NCBI RefSeq assembly: GCF_001436375.1
Contig: NZ_AZGA01000087.1
Span: forward strand, 124,086-188,085
From: Agrilactobacillus composti DSM 18527 = JCM 14202
Lineage (GTDB): Bacteria; Bacillota; Bacilli; Lactobacillales; Lactobacillaceae
Reading direction: 5' to 3'
Length of the DNA stretch: 64,000 nt
A program made the translations under genes and the position numbers. Each line of letters begins with the position of its first letter. The stretch's first letter is position 1. Of this stretch, positions 8,264 to 16,947 are shown one piece after another. The notes beneath the pieces were generated by a model. The model did no database searches. It had not been told where the DNA came from and saw only the letters and a program-made list of their open reading frames with translations.

Positions 8264-9244
8264 CTAATTTTTATAGTCAACCATGAGGCGATCGATAAGC
8301 TCAGCCACGGTTGGGATGTCTCGGATTAAATCAATGCCGGTATTGCTGGTGATGATACCGGCGTTCACGTCACCTTTGACCATAGCTGGCAATAGACCAC
8401 CTAAGGCATTGATGGCCTCATCCATCTTAGGGCCATCATGATTTTGCTGATAGTCTTGGGCTAATTTTTGCGCCGCACCAGTTTTTAAGGAACGTTGTGA
8501 CGCGGAGACTTGGGTTAGGTCGTGATAGGTAGATTTGATCATTAATTCTTTCACATTTTCAGCTGTTGGGGCTTCTTTTGTGGCTAAAAAGCGTGTGCCA
8601 ATAAAGACCCCCTGCGCCCCTAAGGCCAAAGCGGCATTGACACCGCGCTTATCATTGATGCCGCCAGCAGCTAAGACGGGGATGCTCACAGCGTCTACCA
8701 TGGTAGGGACTACGGTAAAAGTCCCATATTCTTGGGCAGGTAAAATGCCACCTTCATCGCGACCGGTGGCAACTAAGATATCAGCGCCTAAAGCTTCGGC
8801 TTGAACCATCGTGGCAATGGTTGGGGTCATGGGGCGGAAGATAATGATGCCATCATGGGCTTTGATGGCTTGAAAGACCGCTTCATTAGGGGCGCCAACC
8901 ACCACATAGTATTTCAAATGTTCTTCAAAGGCCACATCTAAAAAGCCCTTCATAAAAGGATCATCATCGATTTTTTCATCGGGAGATGCGGTCAAGATAT
9001 TAACACCAAAATCCTTATCGGTGAGTTTTTTCACCTTATGAATTTGGTGCCGCAATCGTTCGGCATTTTCAGTGGCATCCCGGGTAACAGTATTTTGACC
9101 AGCATTGGTACCTAAAACCCCAAGACCACCGGCATTACAAACAGCAGCCACTAATTTGGCATCGGTCAACCAAGCCATGGGTCCTTGAATCAAAGGGTAT
9201 TTGGTATTTAGAATCTCTGTGACGGTTTTTGTCATAATAAACAT
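8264..9244 (-). CDS. Nitronate monooxygenase-like FMN-dependent TIM-barrel protein
   Basis: A 326-residue FMN enzyme of the nitronate monooxygenase/FabK superfamily. It shows the N-terminal YPLIQGPMAW motif, VVVGAPN, the flavin-phosphate loop VLAAGGI and the GVFIGTRFLAT segment. The usual AGGH motif with the catalytic histidine is replaced by GRDEGGIL, so classical nitronate oxidation or enoyl-ACP reduction is not assured. There is no fatty acid synthesis cluster nearby, which argues against FabK. The ATG at 9244 has AAGGAG only 4 bases upstream; a second ATG three codons in has a 13-base gap, so the start is slightly uncertain. Confidence 0.8.
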   Translation of the reverse strand: MFIMTKTVTEILNTKYPLIQGPMAWLTDAKLVAAVCNAGGLGVLGTNAGQNTVTRDATENAERLRHQIHKVKKLTDKDFGVNILTASPDEKIDDDPFMKGFLDVAFEEHLKYYVVVGAPNEAVFQAIKAHDGIIIFRPMTPTIATMVQAEALGADILVATGRDEGGILPAQEYGTFTVVPTMVDAVSIPVLAAGGINDKRGVNAALALGAQGVFIGTRFLATKEAPTAENVKELMIKSTYHDLTQVSASQRSLKTGAAQKLAQDYQQNHDGPKMDEAINALGGLLPAMVKGDVNAGIITSNTGIDLIRDIPTVAELIDRLMVDYKN

Positions 9245-9403
9245 AGAACTCCTTATATTGGATTGGGAATTAGCTCACAAATCATGAAAGCGATTCCTGA
9301 TATGTTCTAACTTTATTATATCGATAAATAAGGGGATGTCGACCGAAAATTTTAAATTAACGTCATGGAAATTTTGACATCAGGGCTATGATTTTCACAA
9401 CTG

Positions 9404-9441
9404 AAAAAAGCCACTTGCTAATTGGCTTAGTAGGTGGCTTT
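9404..9441 (-). terminator. Terminator after the DUF4811/MFS operon
   Basis: AAAGCCAC/GTGGCTTT stem with a structured loop, followed on the minus strand by a T run, just past the stop codon at 9449. Confidence 0.75.
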
Positions 9442-9448
9442 GAGCGGA

Positions 9449-10162
9449 TCAATGGTTGATTTTGACGCTGTACCGGGTCAAATCTTTGGCAGTATATTGT
9501 TGCAAAAAGTGGGTTTCGACTTTTTGAATATCACCTGGATCAGCCCCTTGATTGGGATGTTTTACCAAGTAGGCCTGAACTTCACTGGCAACGGCTGCCT
9601 TCATTTGAGTCTGTTGGGCTTTTAAGTGCTTGCCGGCTTTGGTGAGATCCTGGGTGGATAAGACAAACCAGTGGGCAGGTAATTGGAAGGTAATGGTGGT
9701 TTTTTGAACTTGCTGGTCATTCAAGACGCAGGCGTATAATATTTTAGCCCAGGTATTATGGTAATGATAGCGGGTGACTGCCTTGATACGGTGGGCTGTT
9801 GCCTGGGGGCTTCGTTCTAAAAGAATCGTGACTTTATCGGCATAAGTCATCAATTTTTTATTACTTCTAGAGCTTGGTTTGTAGATGTAAATTTGTTTGC
9901 GTGTTTTACCACTGCCCACGTTGCGGTAGGCCAACACTTGATTATCACCGGGGAAGCTGACTAAGGAGGCAATGGTCTGTTGGCTTTGGGTCGTCTGCAG
10001 GTTAGTCCCCCAATGGGTATGGGTATCCAGCAGTAATAAAGTTTGGGCCAGCAATAAAACAATGGTTAAAACTGCGCCAATGCCCAGGCGGTGCTTGAAC
10101 TTGGTGCTGACGGCCAGGCCAATAATGCCGACGAGACACAATAGACTAATAATGATGAGCAT
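9449..10162 (-). CDS. DUF4811-type membrane-anchored protein
   Basis: A 237-residue protein with two N-terminal membrane segments (about residues 1-20 and 27-46) and a hydrophilic remainder that would be outside the cell or at the membrane surface. It resembles DUF4811 proteins, which are repeatedly found next to EmrB/QacA-type efflux pumps in lactic acid bacteria. Its start codon directly follows the pump's stop codon and its GGAGG lies inside the pump gene, so the two are coupled. Function is unknown; an accessory role to the efflux pump is an inference from position. Confidence 0.6.
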   Translation of the reverse strand: MLIIISLLCLVGIIGLAVSTKFKHRLGIGAVLTIVLLLAQTLLLLDTHTHWGTNLQTTQSQQTIASLVSFPGDNQVLAYRNVGSGKTRKQIYIYKPSSRSNKKLMTYADKVTILLERSPQATAHRIKAVTRYHYHNTWAKILYACVLNDQQVQKTTITFQLPAHWFVLSTQDLTKAGKHLKAQQTQMKAAVASEVQAYLVKHPNQGADPGDIQKVETHFLQQYTAKDLTRYSVKINH

Positions 10163-11569
10163 TTAGATTGCCTCCTTTGCGACTGGTTTATGATGGGTCA
10201 GGAACCAGGCTGGTATGGCGGCGGCTGCGGTTAGGATCACGGACCAGATAAAAGCACTGTGGTAGGCAGTGGTTAAATGGGTGACCGTGGGCACCAGCCC
10301 ATTGGTTTGATTTTGGATAACGGTGGCTAGGATGGCCGATCCAAAGGCGCCGCCCACGTTTTGCAGCATTCTGGAGGCTGTTGTGGCTTCGCTGATGAGG
10401 GTTTTGGGGATGCCGATGTACGCATCAGACATCACGGGGATGGTCAAGCCCCCTTGGCCAATCCCTCGGACAAATAAGATGACCAGTACTAAATATTTAT
10501 TGGTATCAGCATCAAAGAAGGCAAAGGGCAGGGTGCTGGCAATGGCTACGGCAATTGATACCAGGACCACCCAGCGGGCGCCGATGGCATCGGTGAATTT
10601 CCCCACTTGGGTTCTGGTGATCAACATGCCTAAGCCTTGGGACACCAGGTATAACCCAGACCAAACCACACTGAGACCCCGGATATTTTGTAAGTACATG
10701 GGCAACAAGAACATGGCCCCATTGACGGCAATGCCGGACATCAATAAAATGACGGCGGAACCGGAGAAATTTGGTGTTTTAAATAAACGCAAACTTACCA
10801 ATGCCCGTTTTGGGAATTTAGCAGCATACACCACGTAAGCCACTAGTAAATCTAAGCCAATGAATAGGGGTAATAAGACGTTTAGCGCTGAAAGACTATC
10901 ACTGCTGCTGAGGTTGACGATGCCTAACAGTAAGGCACTAAACATGCCGCCTAACAGCACAAACCCCACGATGTCAAAATTTTTAGTAGTAGCCACTGGC
11001 GGAAAGCTGGGCATGAGCTGCCAAAGTAAGCCTAAAGCAATCAAGACGATGGGGATGTTGATGTAAAAAATCCAATGCCAGTCCAATTGATTGATGATAA
11101 AGCCACCCACCGTGGGGCCTAAGATGGGGACTAATACCATGGGTAAGCCCACGGTTGACATGAGCCGGCCCAGGTTTTGCCCATTGGCGGCCCGGACCAA
11201 TAGGGTAGTGATCAAGGGGACCACCATCCCGGAGCCGGCCCCTTGAATGACGCGGCCGATCATGAGGATATCAATGTTGTTGGCTAGGCCAGACATGATG
11301 GAGCCAAGTAAAAATAAAATCAGACCCCAGACATATAATTGCTTGCCATCATATTTATCCACCGCCCAGCCGGTGAATAAAACCATGATACCTAAAGCTA
11401 AAACATAGCCCGTGGTTACCCATTGAGCAATGTCGACAGTTGTATTTAAATCGTTCATAATCGTGGTAATGGCAATGTTGGTCATGGTGGTATCTAACAT
11501 GGGTGCGATGGCACCGATGACTAAAATAGTGGCCACTTTTAAAAGATCCTTGGCACTAGTTGTTTGCAT
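10163..11569 (-). CDS. MFS drug efflux transporter, DHA2 (EmrB/QacA) family
   Basis: A 468-residue proton-driven multidrug exporter with about 14 membrane segments. Family marks are LDTTMTNIAITTI in the first membrane segment, WVTTGYVLALGIM, the GWAVDKYDGKQLYVWG loop (motif A), and GRVIQGAGSGMVVPL (motif B/C region). It is the first gene of a two-gene operon with the DUF4811 protein and is divergent from a TetR gene 93 bp away, the usual arrangement for a repressor-controlled efflux pump. GAGGT lies 8 bases before the ATG. Confidence 0.92.
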   Translation of the reverse strand: MQTTSAKDLLKVATILVIGAIAPMLDTTMTNIAITTIMNDLNTTVDIAQWVTTGYVLALGIMVLFTGWAVDKYDGKQLYVWGLILFLLGSIMSGLANNIDILMIGRVIQGAGSGMVVPLITTLLVRAANGQNLGRLMSTVGLPMVLVPILGPTVGGFIINQLDWHWIFYINIPIVLIALGLLWQLMPSFPPVATTKNFDIVGFVLLGGMFSALLLGIVNLSSSDSLSALNVLLPLFIGLDLLVAYVVYAAKFPKRALVSLRLFKTPNFSGSAVILLMSGIAVNGAMFLLPMYLQNIRGLSVVWSGLYLVSQGLGMLITRTQVGKFTDAIGARWVVLVSIAVAIASTLPFAFFDADTNKYLVLVILFVRGIGQGGLTIPVMSDAYIGIPKTLISEATTASRMLQNVGGAFGSAILATVIQNQTNGLVPTVTHLTTAYHSAFIWSVILTAAAAIPAWFLTHHKPVAKEAI

Positions 11570-11662
11570 GAAATTTGACCTCGCTTAGTTTTTTATTTAA
11601 GGTACTGGAGTACCCTGTATAATAAACGCATTGTTTCAGAAAAGCAAGGCGGTTTTATAATT

Positions 11663-12271
11663 TTGGGTAAAAAACAAACTAGACGACGGGGGAAAGTCCT
11701 AGAAGATGCTATTTTAAGGGCAACTTGGCAGCTATTAAATCAAGTGGGATATAATGTTTTGACGATCCAAGCGGTGGCGAAAATTGCAGGTACCAATAAA
11801 AATGCCATTTATCGCCGCTGGGCTGATAAAGCCCGTTTGGTGGTCAGCGCTTTGGCCAAGTTCGGGCCGAAACCAGATATTCAAATACCGGATACGGGTA
11901 ACTTACGGACAGATTTAGGCCAGTTTTTTGAGCAGGCCGTTGACTATCTGACTTATCTCACCAGTGACCAATTGGCGGGGTTATGGGTTGATCGACTTCG
12001 GGATATTTCGGTGGCGAAAATGATGTACCGTCTTGATGCAATTGATAATAATTATATTCGTAAAAGCGTAACGCAGATATTACATCAAGCCGAAAAACGT
12101 GGAGAATTGACTGGACAGTCATTTTCAGACCGCGTCTTAAACTTACCCGCGTTATTGGTGATTAATGCTGCCATTACTGCCCAAGGTAAATTAACCCAGG
12201 CCGCGATGGCTGAAATTATAGATGATATCTTGATGCCCGTTTTCAGCAAACACGAATACCATCGCCCCTAG
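11663..12271 (+). CDS. TetR/AcrR family transcriptional regulator
   Basis: A 202-residue regulator. Residues about 10-55 form the TetR helix-turn-helix (VLTIQAVAKIAGTNKNAIYR followed by RWADKARLV). The C-terminal ligand domain has the FEQAVDYLTYL and LPALLVINAAI helices of the TetR_C_16-like group. It is divergent from the DHA2 efflux pump, which it probably represses. The start is TTG, with AAGGCGG about 10 bases upstream. Confidence 0.88.
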   Translation: MGKKQTRRRGKVLEDAILRATWQLLNQVGYNVLTIQAVAKIAGTNKNAIYRRWADKARLVVSALAKFGPKPDIQIPDTGNLRTDLGQFFEQAVDYLTYLTSDQLAGLWVDRLRDISVAKMMYRLDAIDNNYIRKSVTQILHQAEKRGELTGQSFSDRVLNLPALLVINAAITAQGKLTQAAMAEIIDDILMPVFSKHEYHRP

Positions 12272-12318
12272 TTTTTTATGGTATCATGACCTAAATACGC
12301 AACATGGAAGGACACATT

Positions 12319-12744
12319 ATGAAAGTTGCAGTGCGGTATTATTCAAAGTCAGGCAGTACGAAGAAGTTGGCTGATGCAGTGGCAGAAGCGGTGGATACCA
12401 AGGCCTATTCTGTAGATACGCCGATCACAGAACCAGTAGATCTCTTATTTATTGGTGGGGCGCCTTATATTGCCTCGCAATTAGATAAACATCTCCGGGA
12501 CTTTATCCATACGCTGTCCTATGAACAAGTCAAGCAAATCGCTGTTTTCAGTACCAGTAACTGGAAGATGTCCATCGAGCCTCAGACGAAACGTGCTTTG
12601 CGGGATGACCGCATCAAAATCGTGGACCGGGGCTATATGGGCCGGGGTGCCCTGGGGGTCATCAATGAATCTCACCCCAACGCTGCCGAATGTGCTGCTG
12701 CCGCTGCTTATGCCAAAGCAACAGTAGCTAAATTGGCCCGTTAA
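12319..12744 (+). CDS. Flavodoxin-like protein
   Basis: A 141-residue flavodoxin-fold protein, an FMN-binding electron carrier or quinone-type reductase. The phosphate-binding loop is YYSKSGSTKKLADAV near the N terminus, followed by LLFIGGAPYIASQLD and AVFSTSNWKMS, which would contact the flavin. The internal ATG at 12319 is chosen because GGAAGGA lies 7 bases upstream; an ATG five codons earlier lacks a ribosome site. It follows the TetR gene by 47 bases in the same direction. Confidence 0.85.
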   Translation: MKVAVRYYSKSGSTKKLADAVAEAVDTKAYSVDTPITEPVDLLFIGGAPYIASQLDKHLRDFIHTLSYEQVKQIAVFSTSNWKMSIEPQTKRALRDDRIKIVDRGYMGRGALGVINESHPNAAECAAAAAYAKATVAKLAR

Positions 12745-12787
12745 AAAAGCGTTACAACCCGCAAAAATTACGAGCTGTAACGCTTTT
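12745..12787. terminator. Bidirectional terminator between flavodoxin and aldo/keto reductase genes
   Basis: Perfect 12-bp arms AAAAGCGTTACA and TGTAACGCTTTT (12745-12756, 12776-12787) flank a 19-base loop between two convergent genes. Confidence 0.9.
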
Positions 12788-12800
12788 AGTTTATAAAAAA

Positions 12801-13700
12801 TTAATCTTTTGGTGAATCCGGCCATGAATGAACGGTATCATATTCAGGAATATTGGGATTGTGCCACTTGAAATCATCATACCAAAGACTCTTCTTTTCT
12901 TGGTCTAACGCAGCAATGGCTTTCATATCCGCATCAGTTAACTTAAAATCATCAATTTCACTATTTTCTACCATACGTTTTTCATGGGTAGATTTAGGAA
13001 TAGTGATGACTAGTTGTTGAATATCCCAGCGTAAAATAATTTGGGCAGGTGTCTTCTGGTATTTTTGGGCCAGTTGCACAATCACAGGATTGTTCAAAGC
13101 TGCCCCGCCGCCCAATGGGGACCAAGCCTCTAGGCGAATATTCAAGTCAGCCATCATGGTGCGAATTTTTTGTTGTTGATTCAAAGGATTGAATTCCAGC
13201 TGATTTACCACTGGGATTACTTTGGCATCGCTGAGCAAATCTTTAAGCCGTGCTTCGTCAAAGTTTGAAACCCCGATTGATTTAGCCAAACCTTGGCGTT
13301 GCAATTCTTCAAGGGCCCGCCAAGTGTCTTTGTACTTATGGTCAACCGGCCAGTGAATCAACAGCAGATCCACATAATCCAGTTGCAAATGTTGCAAAGA
13401 TTTCTTGAAATTGTCTAAGGTAGACTGATAACCCTGATCACCGTTAAAGATTTTAGTGGTGACAAAAATATCTGATCGCTGTAAATTATTGGCTTTCAGG
13501 CCACTTTTCAGACCGGCACCAACACCGGCTTCATTGCCATATTGTTTGGCAGTGTCGATCATTTTATAACCAGCATGCAGTGCTTGTTCCACGGATCTTT
13601 TAGCAGCTGCATTGTCCTCTTTCCAAACCCCTAAACCCATTTGAGGTATCTTGCGACCATCATTAAAGGTCACAGTATGCGCTAATTTAAAATCAATCAT
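12801..13700 (-). CDS. Aldo/keto reductase
   Basis: A 299-residue NADPH-dependent oxidoreductase of the 2,5-diketo-D-gluconate reductase type, reducing aldehydes or ketones in the cytosol. The catalytic tetrad is complete: Asp49 and Tyr54 in MIDTAKQYGNE, Lys83 in VTTKIF and His116 in LLLIHWPVD. The cofactor region ITIPKSTHEKRMVEN is conserved near the C terminus. Length is normal and GGAG precedes the ATG. It is monocistronic; the substrate cannot be told from sequence. Confidence 0.93.
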   Translation of the reverse strand: MIDFKLAHTVTFNDGRKIPQMGLGVWKEDNAAAKRSVEQALHAGYKMIDTAKQYGNEAGVGAGLKSGLKANNLQRSDIFVTTKIFNGDQGYQSTLDNFKKSLQHLQLDYVDLLLIHWPVDHKYKDTWRALEELQRQGLAKSIGVSNFDEARLKDLLSDAKVIPVVNQLEFNPLNQQQKIRTMMADLNIRLEAWSPLGGGAALNNPVIVQLAQKYQKTPAQIILRWDIQQLVITIPKSTHEKRMVENSEIDDFKLTDADMKAIAALDQEKKSLWYDDFKWHNPNIPEYDTVHSWPDSPKD

Positions 13701-13777
13701 TGAGAAAAAACTCCTTTCTTGATTTTACAAGTCTAGTATAAATGATTTTCAGAAAATGGTCAAAGGAAGCGGTAGTT

Positions 13778-14104
13778 TTAAACTGAGCGGCATAACAGGG
13801 CAATCAGTATCAGAAACACCGCTAAGTCCACAGCCAACAAACAATAAATTTTATTTTTGATTGATGCGATTTTTTGTTGGTCGACCGGTTTGAGTAGGCT
13901 AGCAGTGTTTCGGTGTTTGAATAGGTAAATCAGTAAGCCACCACCATTTTGATTGGCGGAACTAAGCACTGACCAGAATTTGGGATGGGTGATATTGCGA
14001 CTTGTGGCATCGATTAGGACCAAATGGTACATATAATACATCAAACAGAAACTGGTGATGACAATGATGCCAACGCAGATCAGCAATAAGGATAGCAGAT
14101 TCAT
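13778..14104 (-). CDS. Small two-segment membrane protein next to an XRE regulator
   Basis: A 108-residue protein with an N-terminal membrane segment (about residues 1-25) and a C-terminal one (about 85-105), joined by a hydrophilic loop containing SSANQNGGG. I do not recognise the family. It follows the XRE gene by 11 bases. The ATG at 14104 is chosen because AAGGTGA lies just before it; an in-frame TTG at 14119 lacks a ribosome site. Co-transcription suggests it is a partner or target of that regulator. Confidence 0.6.
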   Translation of the reverse strand: MNLLSLLLICVGIIVITSFCLMYYMYHLVLIDATSRNITHPKFWSVLSSANQNGGGLLIYLFKHRNTASLLKPVDQQKIASIKNKIYCLLAVDLAVFLILIALLCRSV

Positions 14105-14115
14105 AACAATCACCT

Positions 14116-14514
14116 TCAAATTTTTTTAATAATTAAATAGAAGATTGAAAAAGTATTAATCCCAATTAAGGCAAAAATCAAGGCATATAGCAGCGTGGTG
14201 GTGGTTTTTAACAGCAACAAGACAACCATCAAACTGATATTTAGGGCCATCAACAAGATAAACAATTTCAAAAAGTGATTGATCGTTGTTTGCGTTTTTA
14301 AGTGATGCACCATTGTGGCGTCGCCCTTCAATAGATTGTCCAAAGAAAGGTGGTAAAGCTCGGACAGCTGCAGCACACGTTCGATATCAGGATAACTGCG
14401 CCCGTTTTCCCAGTTAGACACAGTTTGGCGTGAAACACCTAATTGATCAGCCACAAAGTCTTGAGTCATTGCTAATTCGTTGCGTCGTTCTTGCAGACGT
14501 TTCCCAATTGCCAT
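14116..14514 (-). CDS. XRE family regulator with C-terminal membrane segments
   Basis: A 132-residue protein. Residues about 5-60 form an HTH_3 domain (MAIGKRLQERRNELAMTQDF start, then VADQLGVSRQTVSNWENGRS and LSELYHLSLDNLL). Residues about 80-130 hold two membrane segments. The layout of Cro/CI-type head plus membrane tail is common in Firmicutes for regulators that sense the membrane or are tethered to it. It is the first gene of a two-gene operon. Confidence 0.88.
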   Translation of the reverse strand: MAIGKRLQERRNELAMTQDFVADQLGVSRQTVSNWENGRSYPDIERVLQLSELYHLSLDNLLKGDATMVHHLKTQTTINHFLKLFILLMALNISLMVVLLLLKTTTTLLYALIFALIGINTFSIFYLIIKKI

Positions 14515-14587
14515 GGCGTTACCTCGAATTTCTAGAAGTCTTTAACCCCATTAAAGCAAATTCAACAGTAAATGCAATCAAAAATCT

Positions 14588-14603
14588 TTGACAAAGCTGT
14601 CAA
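14588..14603. promoter_or_regulatory. Inverted repeat upstream of the XRE gene
   Basis: TTGACA-AAGC-TGTCAA is a perfect 6-bp inverted repeat about 75 bases before the XRE start codon. It may be an autoregulatory operator overlapping a -35 box. Confidence 0.4.
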
Positions 14604-14674
14604 AAAGCTTTTACATTCATATTTTGGTAGGAAAATAACCATAACCGAAAGCACTCATTTTATATGAAAATATA

Positions 14675-14719
14675 AATCCCCCCAAAGTTAAGACTTTTCA
14701 CTTTAACTTTGGGGGGATT
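14675..14719. terminator. Strong hairpin terminator between convergent/tandem units
   Basis: Perfect 17-bp arms AATCCCCCCAAAGTTAA (14675-14691) and its complement (14703-14719). It ends the DMT transporter/hydrolase unit on the minus strand. Confidence 0.85.
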
Positions 14720-14757
14720 GTTCATTTATGATAGGCTGTTAAATTATTACTTAGGTT

Positions 14758-15678
14758 TTAAAACAATTTCATGATTAGAATCCCGGAAATGATCAGCAGT
14801 AGACCAATTATTTCATTACGGGTGATAGCAGATTTGGGGACATCGAACCAGCCAAAATTTCCGATCAAAATGCTACCAAGTAGTTGTCCTGTTAAAACAA
14901 TGGTGATTGATAATCCAGTGCCTAGAATAGGCATCATTACGACGTTTCCCAAAACAAAGGATGCCCCTATAATGCCTCCTAGCCAAGACCATAAAGGTAG
15001 CTGTCTAAAGACGTGTAACTTCAACGCGGAAATCACAGAATGGTCTTTGATGAGTATCAGCGCTAATAAGCAGAGCCAACCCACGAGAAAAGAAATTGTT
15101 GCGGCAAATAAGGACGAACCATATACAATTCCTAAATGACCATTAATGGCTGTTTGCATTGCACTAAATATCCCGGTTAGGATGCCACAAATTCTCAGAC
15201 TCCATTTTTTATTTGCTTTAGGAACACGGACGGCACGGTTTTGAGGTGTATAGATGGTGACTGTAGCACCCAATAAAACAACAGTTGCACCAATCAATTT
15301 TAGAATATTGAATGGTATCACTTTACTATCAAATAAGCCGAGGCTGTCGATGATCATACTCATGGCAACTTGCCCAATAATTGGCATTAAAACCGTCTGA
15401 AAACTACCAATTTTAGGTAGCAACAAAATATTTCCGGTTAAAAAGATCGCACCTAGTACACCACCAATCCATAACCATAGTGGTTGGTGGGAAATTTGGA
15501 CGGAATTTAAATTGGGCTTTATAGTGATAACAAGTAACGATAAAGCCACGCAGCCAATCGTAAACGAAATAAAAGATGCTATGAATGGGGATTTTGTTGC
15601 TGTTTTTAACTTTGAATTGATTGCTGTTTGCAGTGGGAGGCCTATTCCAATAAGAATGCCAAGTGTGGCGACAAGCAT
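14758..15678 (-). CDS. DMT family transporter (DUF606/YdcZ-type duplicated)
   Basis: A 306-residue membrane protein with about ten predicted segments, made of two similar halves. Both halves carry the same patterns: FISFTIGC and LWLWIGGVLGAIFLTGN in the first, FLVGWLC and LWSWLGGIIGASFVLGN in the second. This is the tandem DUF606 arrangement of the drug/metabolite transporter superfamily. Its ATG lies 4 bases past the stop of the alpha/beta hydrolase gene, so the two form an operon. The substrate is unknown. Confidence 0.82.
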   Translation of the reverse strand: MLVATLGILIGIGLPLQTAINSKLKTATKSPFIASFISFTIGCVALSLLVITIKPNLNSVQISHQPLWLWIGGVLGAIFLTGNILLLPKIGSFQTVLMPIIGQVAMSMIIDSLGLFDSKVIPFNILKLIGATVVLLGATVTIYTPQNRAVRVPKANKKWSLRICGILTGIFSAMQTAINGHLGIVYGSSLFAATISFLVGWLCLLALILIKDHSVISALKLHVFRQLPLWSWLGGIIGASFVLGNVVMMPILGTGLSITIVLTGQLLGSILIGNFGWFDVPKSAITRNEIIGLLLIISGILIMKLF

Positions 15679-15682
15679 GAGA

Positions 15683-16807
15683 TTAACCCTTTAAAAACTG
15701 AATAATTTTATCAAAAGCAACGGATTTATTGCCAACTTGGCAATGACGTTCGCCACCACTTTTTTCATCAAACATTTGTTTTGTAACGGATTTGGCATTT
15801 ATTAATAAGTTTGCTTCATAGGCTAATGTTGGGGTAGGCACGTACATATCATGGTCACCAGCGAGCAATAAGACAGCTTGAGTAATTTTATCTTCGACAC
15901 CTTTTAGTGTATATTTTTTGACGCTCTTAATTAAATCTGAAGCCTTGCTAGTGGCCATAATTTCGTTACCTTTTCTAATCTTAAAATCAAGATCAACGTT
16001 TTTAATCGCAGCTAAGGCTAACTTATGATTAATTTCAGTAGCGATAATTGGATTGTTGATTTTTTCGATTATGGCTAAGGCTTGCTTAGGCAGTTTCATT
16101 GTAAAAGAGTCTAACATGCTATAATAAACGTCAAATGCAATTACTTTTTCAATACGGGGTTCAAAAGCAGCAGCTCTCATTGCTAGATACCCGCCTAAGG
16201 ACATGCCCATCAGGTCCGCATGATCTAAATGGTAGTAGTTAAGGATAGCGGAAACTGGTTTTTCCCATTGGTAGGTCATAGGTATACCATCTTTCAATGC
16301 TTTACCTTGGCCCGGCCCTTCAAATAAGATGAAATTATAATCTTTTAGGTTGGTCAATCCTTCATCAAGGGTTAAGCGAATGATCTCCTCTAAATATGAA
16401 TCAAATCCGCCATGGAATAAAAGTGTTTTGGTTGCGTTGGGTTGCTTAATTCTAGCGACTGGTAAAGTCCCTTCTTCATAAGGGACAGTTTCAAATTCGA
16501 TGTTTGAGGTATCGATACTATTGTAAAATGTTCTTTTAAAAGCGGCATACGTTTCTTTTTTTCTGACGTCAGCTTCTGGTAAGAAGAAATCAGCTAATTG
16601 ATAATAGGCTGAAGCAAGGGCATTTTCTGCATTTTTTTCAGCAGTAACGCCCATTTTATCCCAAACCTGATACCAACTTTCCTGATCTTTAATTTGCGCA
16701 ACTGCCGTTTTAATTGTTGCTTGAATTTCAGGATCATTGTAATAGGGTTCCATGAATCGATTGATTTGAAAATTAAACTGCTCATTGTTAGTGTATGTTT
16801 TAAACAT
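15683..16807 (-). CDS. Alpha/beta hydrolase
   Basis: A 374-residue serine hydrolase. The nucleophile elbow is GMSLGG within LMGMSLGGYLAMRAA, the oxyanion-region strand is TLLFHGGFDSYLE, the acid is probably Asp in LLLAGDHDMY, and a late histidine is present in GGERHCQVG. An N-terminal region of about 130 residues before the fold may form a cap or lid, as in FrsA-like hydrolases. It is the first gene of a unit with the DMT transporter and is divergent from a TetR gene, so the regulator probably controls export or breakdown of a small molecule. Confidence 0.82.
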   Translation of the reverse strand: MFKTYTNNEQFNFQINRFMEPYYNDPEIQATIKTAVAQIKDQESWYQVWDKMGVTAEKNAENALASAYYQLADFFLPEADVRKKETYAAFKRTFYNSIDTSNIEFETVPYEEGTLPVARIKQPNATKTLLFHGGFDSYLEEIIRLTLDEGLTNLKDYNFILFEGPGQGKALKDGIPMTYQWEKPVSAILNYYHLDHADLMGMSLGGYLAMRAAAFEPRIEKVIAFDVYYSMLDSFTMKLPKQALAIIEKINNPIIATEINHKLALAAIKNVDLDFKIRKGNEIMATSKASDLIKSVKKYTLKGVEDKITQAVLLLAGDHDMYVPTPTLAYEANLLINAKSVTKQMFDEKSGGERHCQVGNKSVAFDKIIQFLKG

Positions 16808-16869
16808 AAGATTAGTTCCTCCTTGTTATTTATGATGCTATTCTAACAACGGGGGCCGATAGATACGAG

Positions 16870-16921
16870 TTGCAAATAATGGCAATTTGTAACACTTGCA
16901 ACAAAGAACAGCGAATTGTAA
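16870..16921. promoter_or_regulatory. Cluster of TTGYAA motifs, candidate TetR operator
   Basis: Four TTGCAA/TTGTAA hexamers lie at 16870-16875, 16887-16892, 16896-16901 and 16916-16921 in the divergent promoter region. The middle pair forms the near-palindrome TTGTAACACTTGCAA. Confidence 0.45.
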
Positions 16922-16947
16922 CTTTTATATTGTAAGGGGCGGTCAAT

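Noticed and set aside
8264..9244. Annotation as enoyl-ACP reductase FabK
   Set aside because: The catalytic histidine motif is missing and no fatty acid synthesis genes are near.
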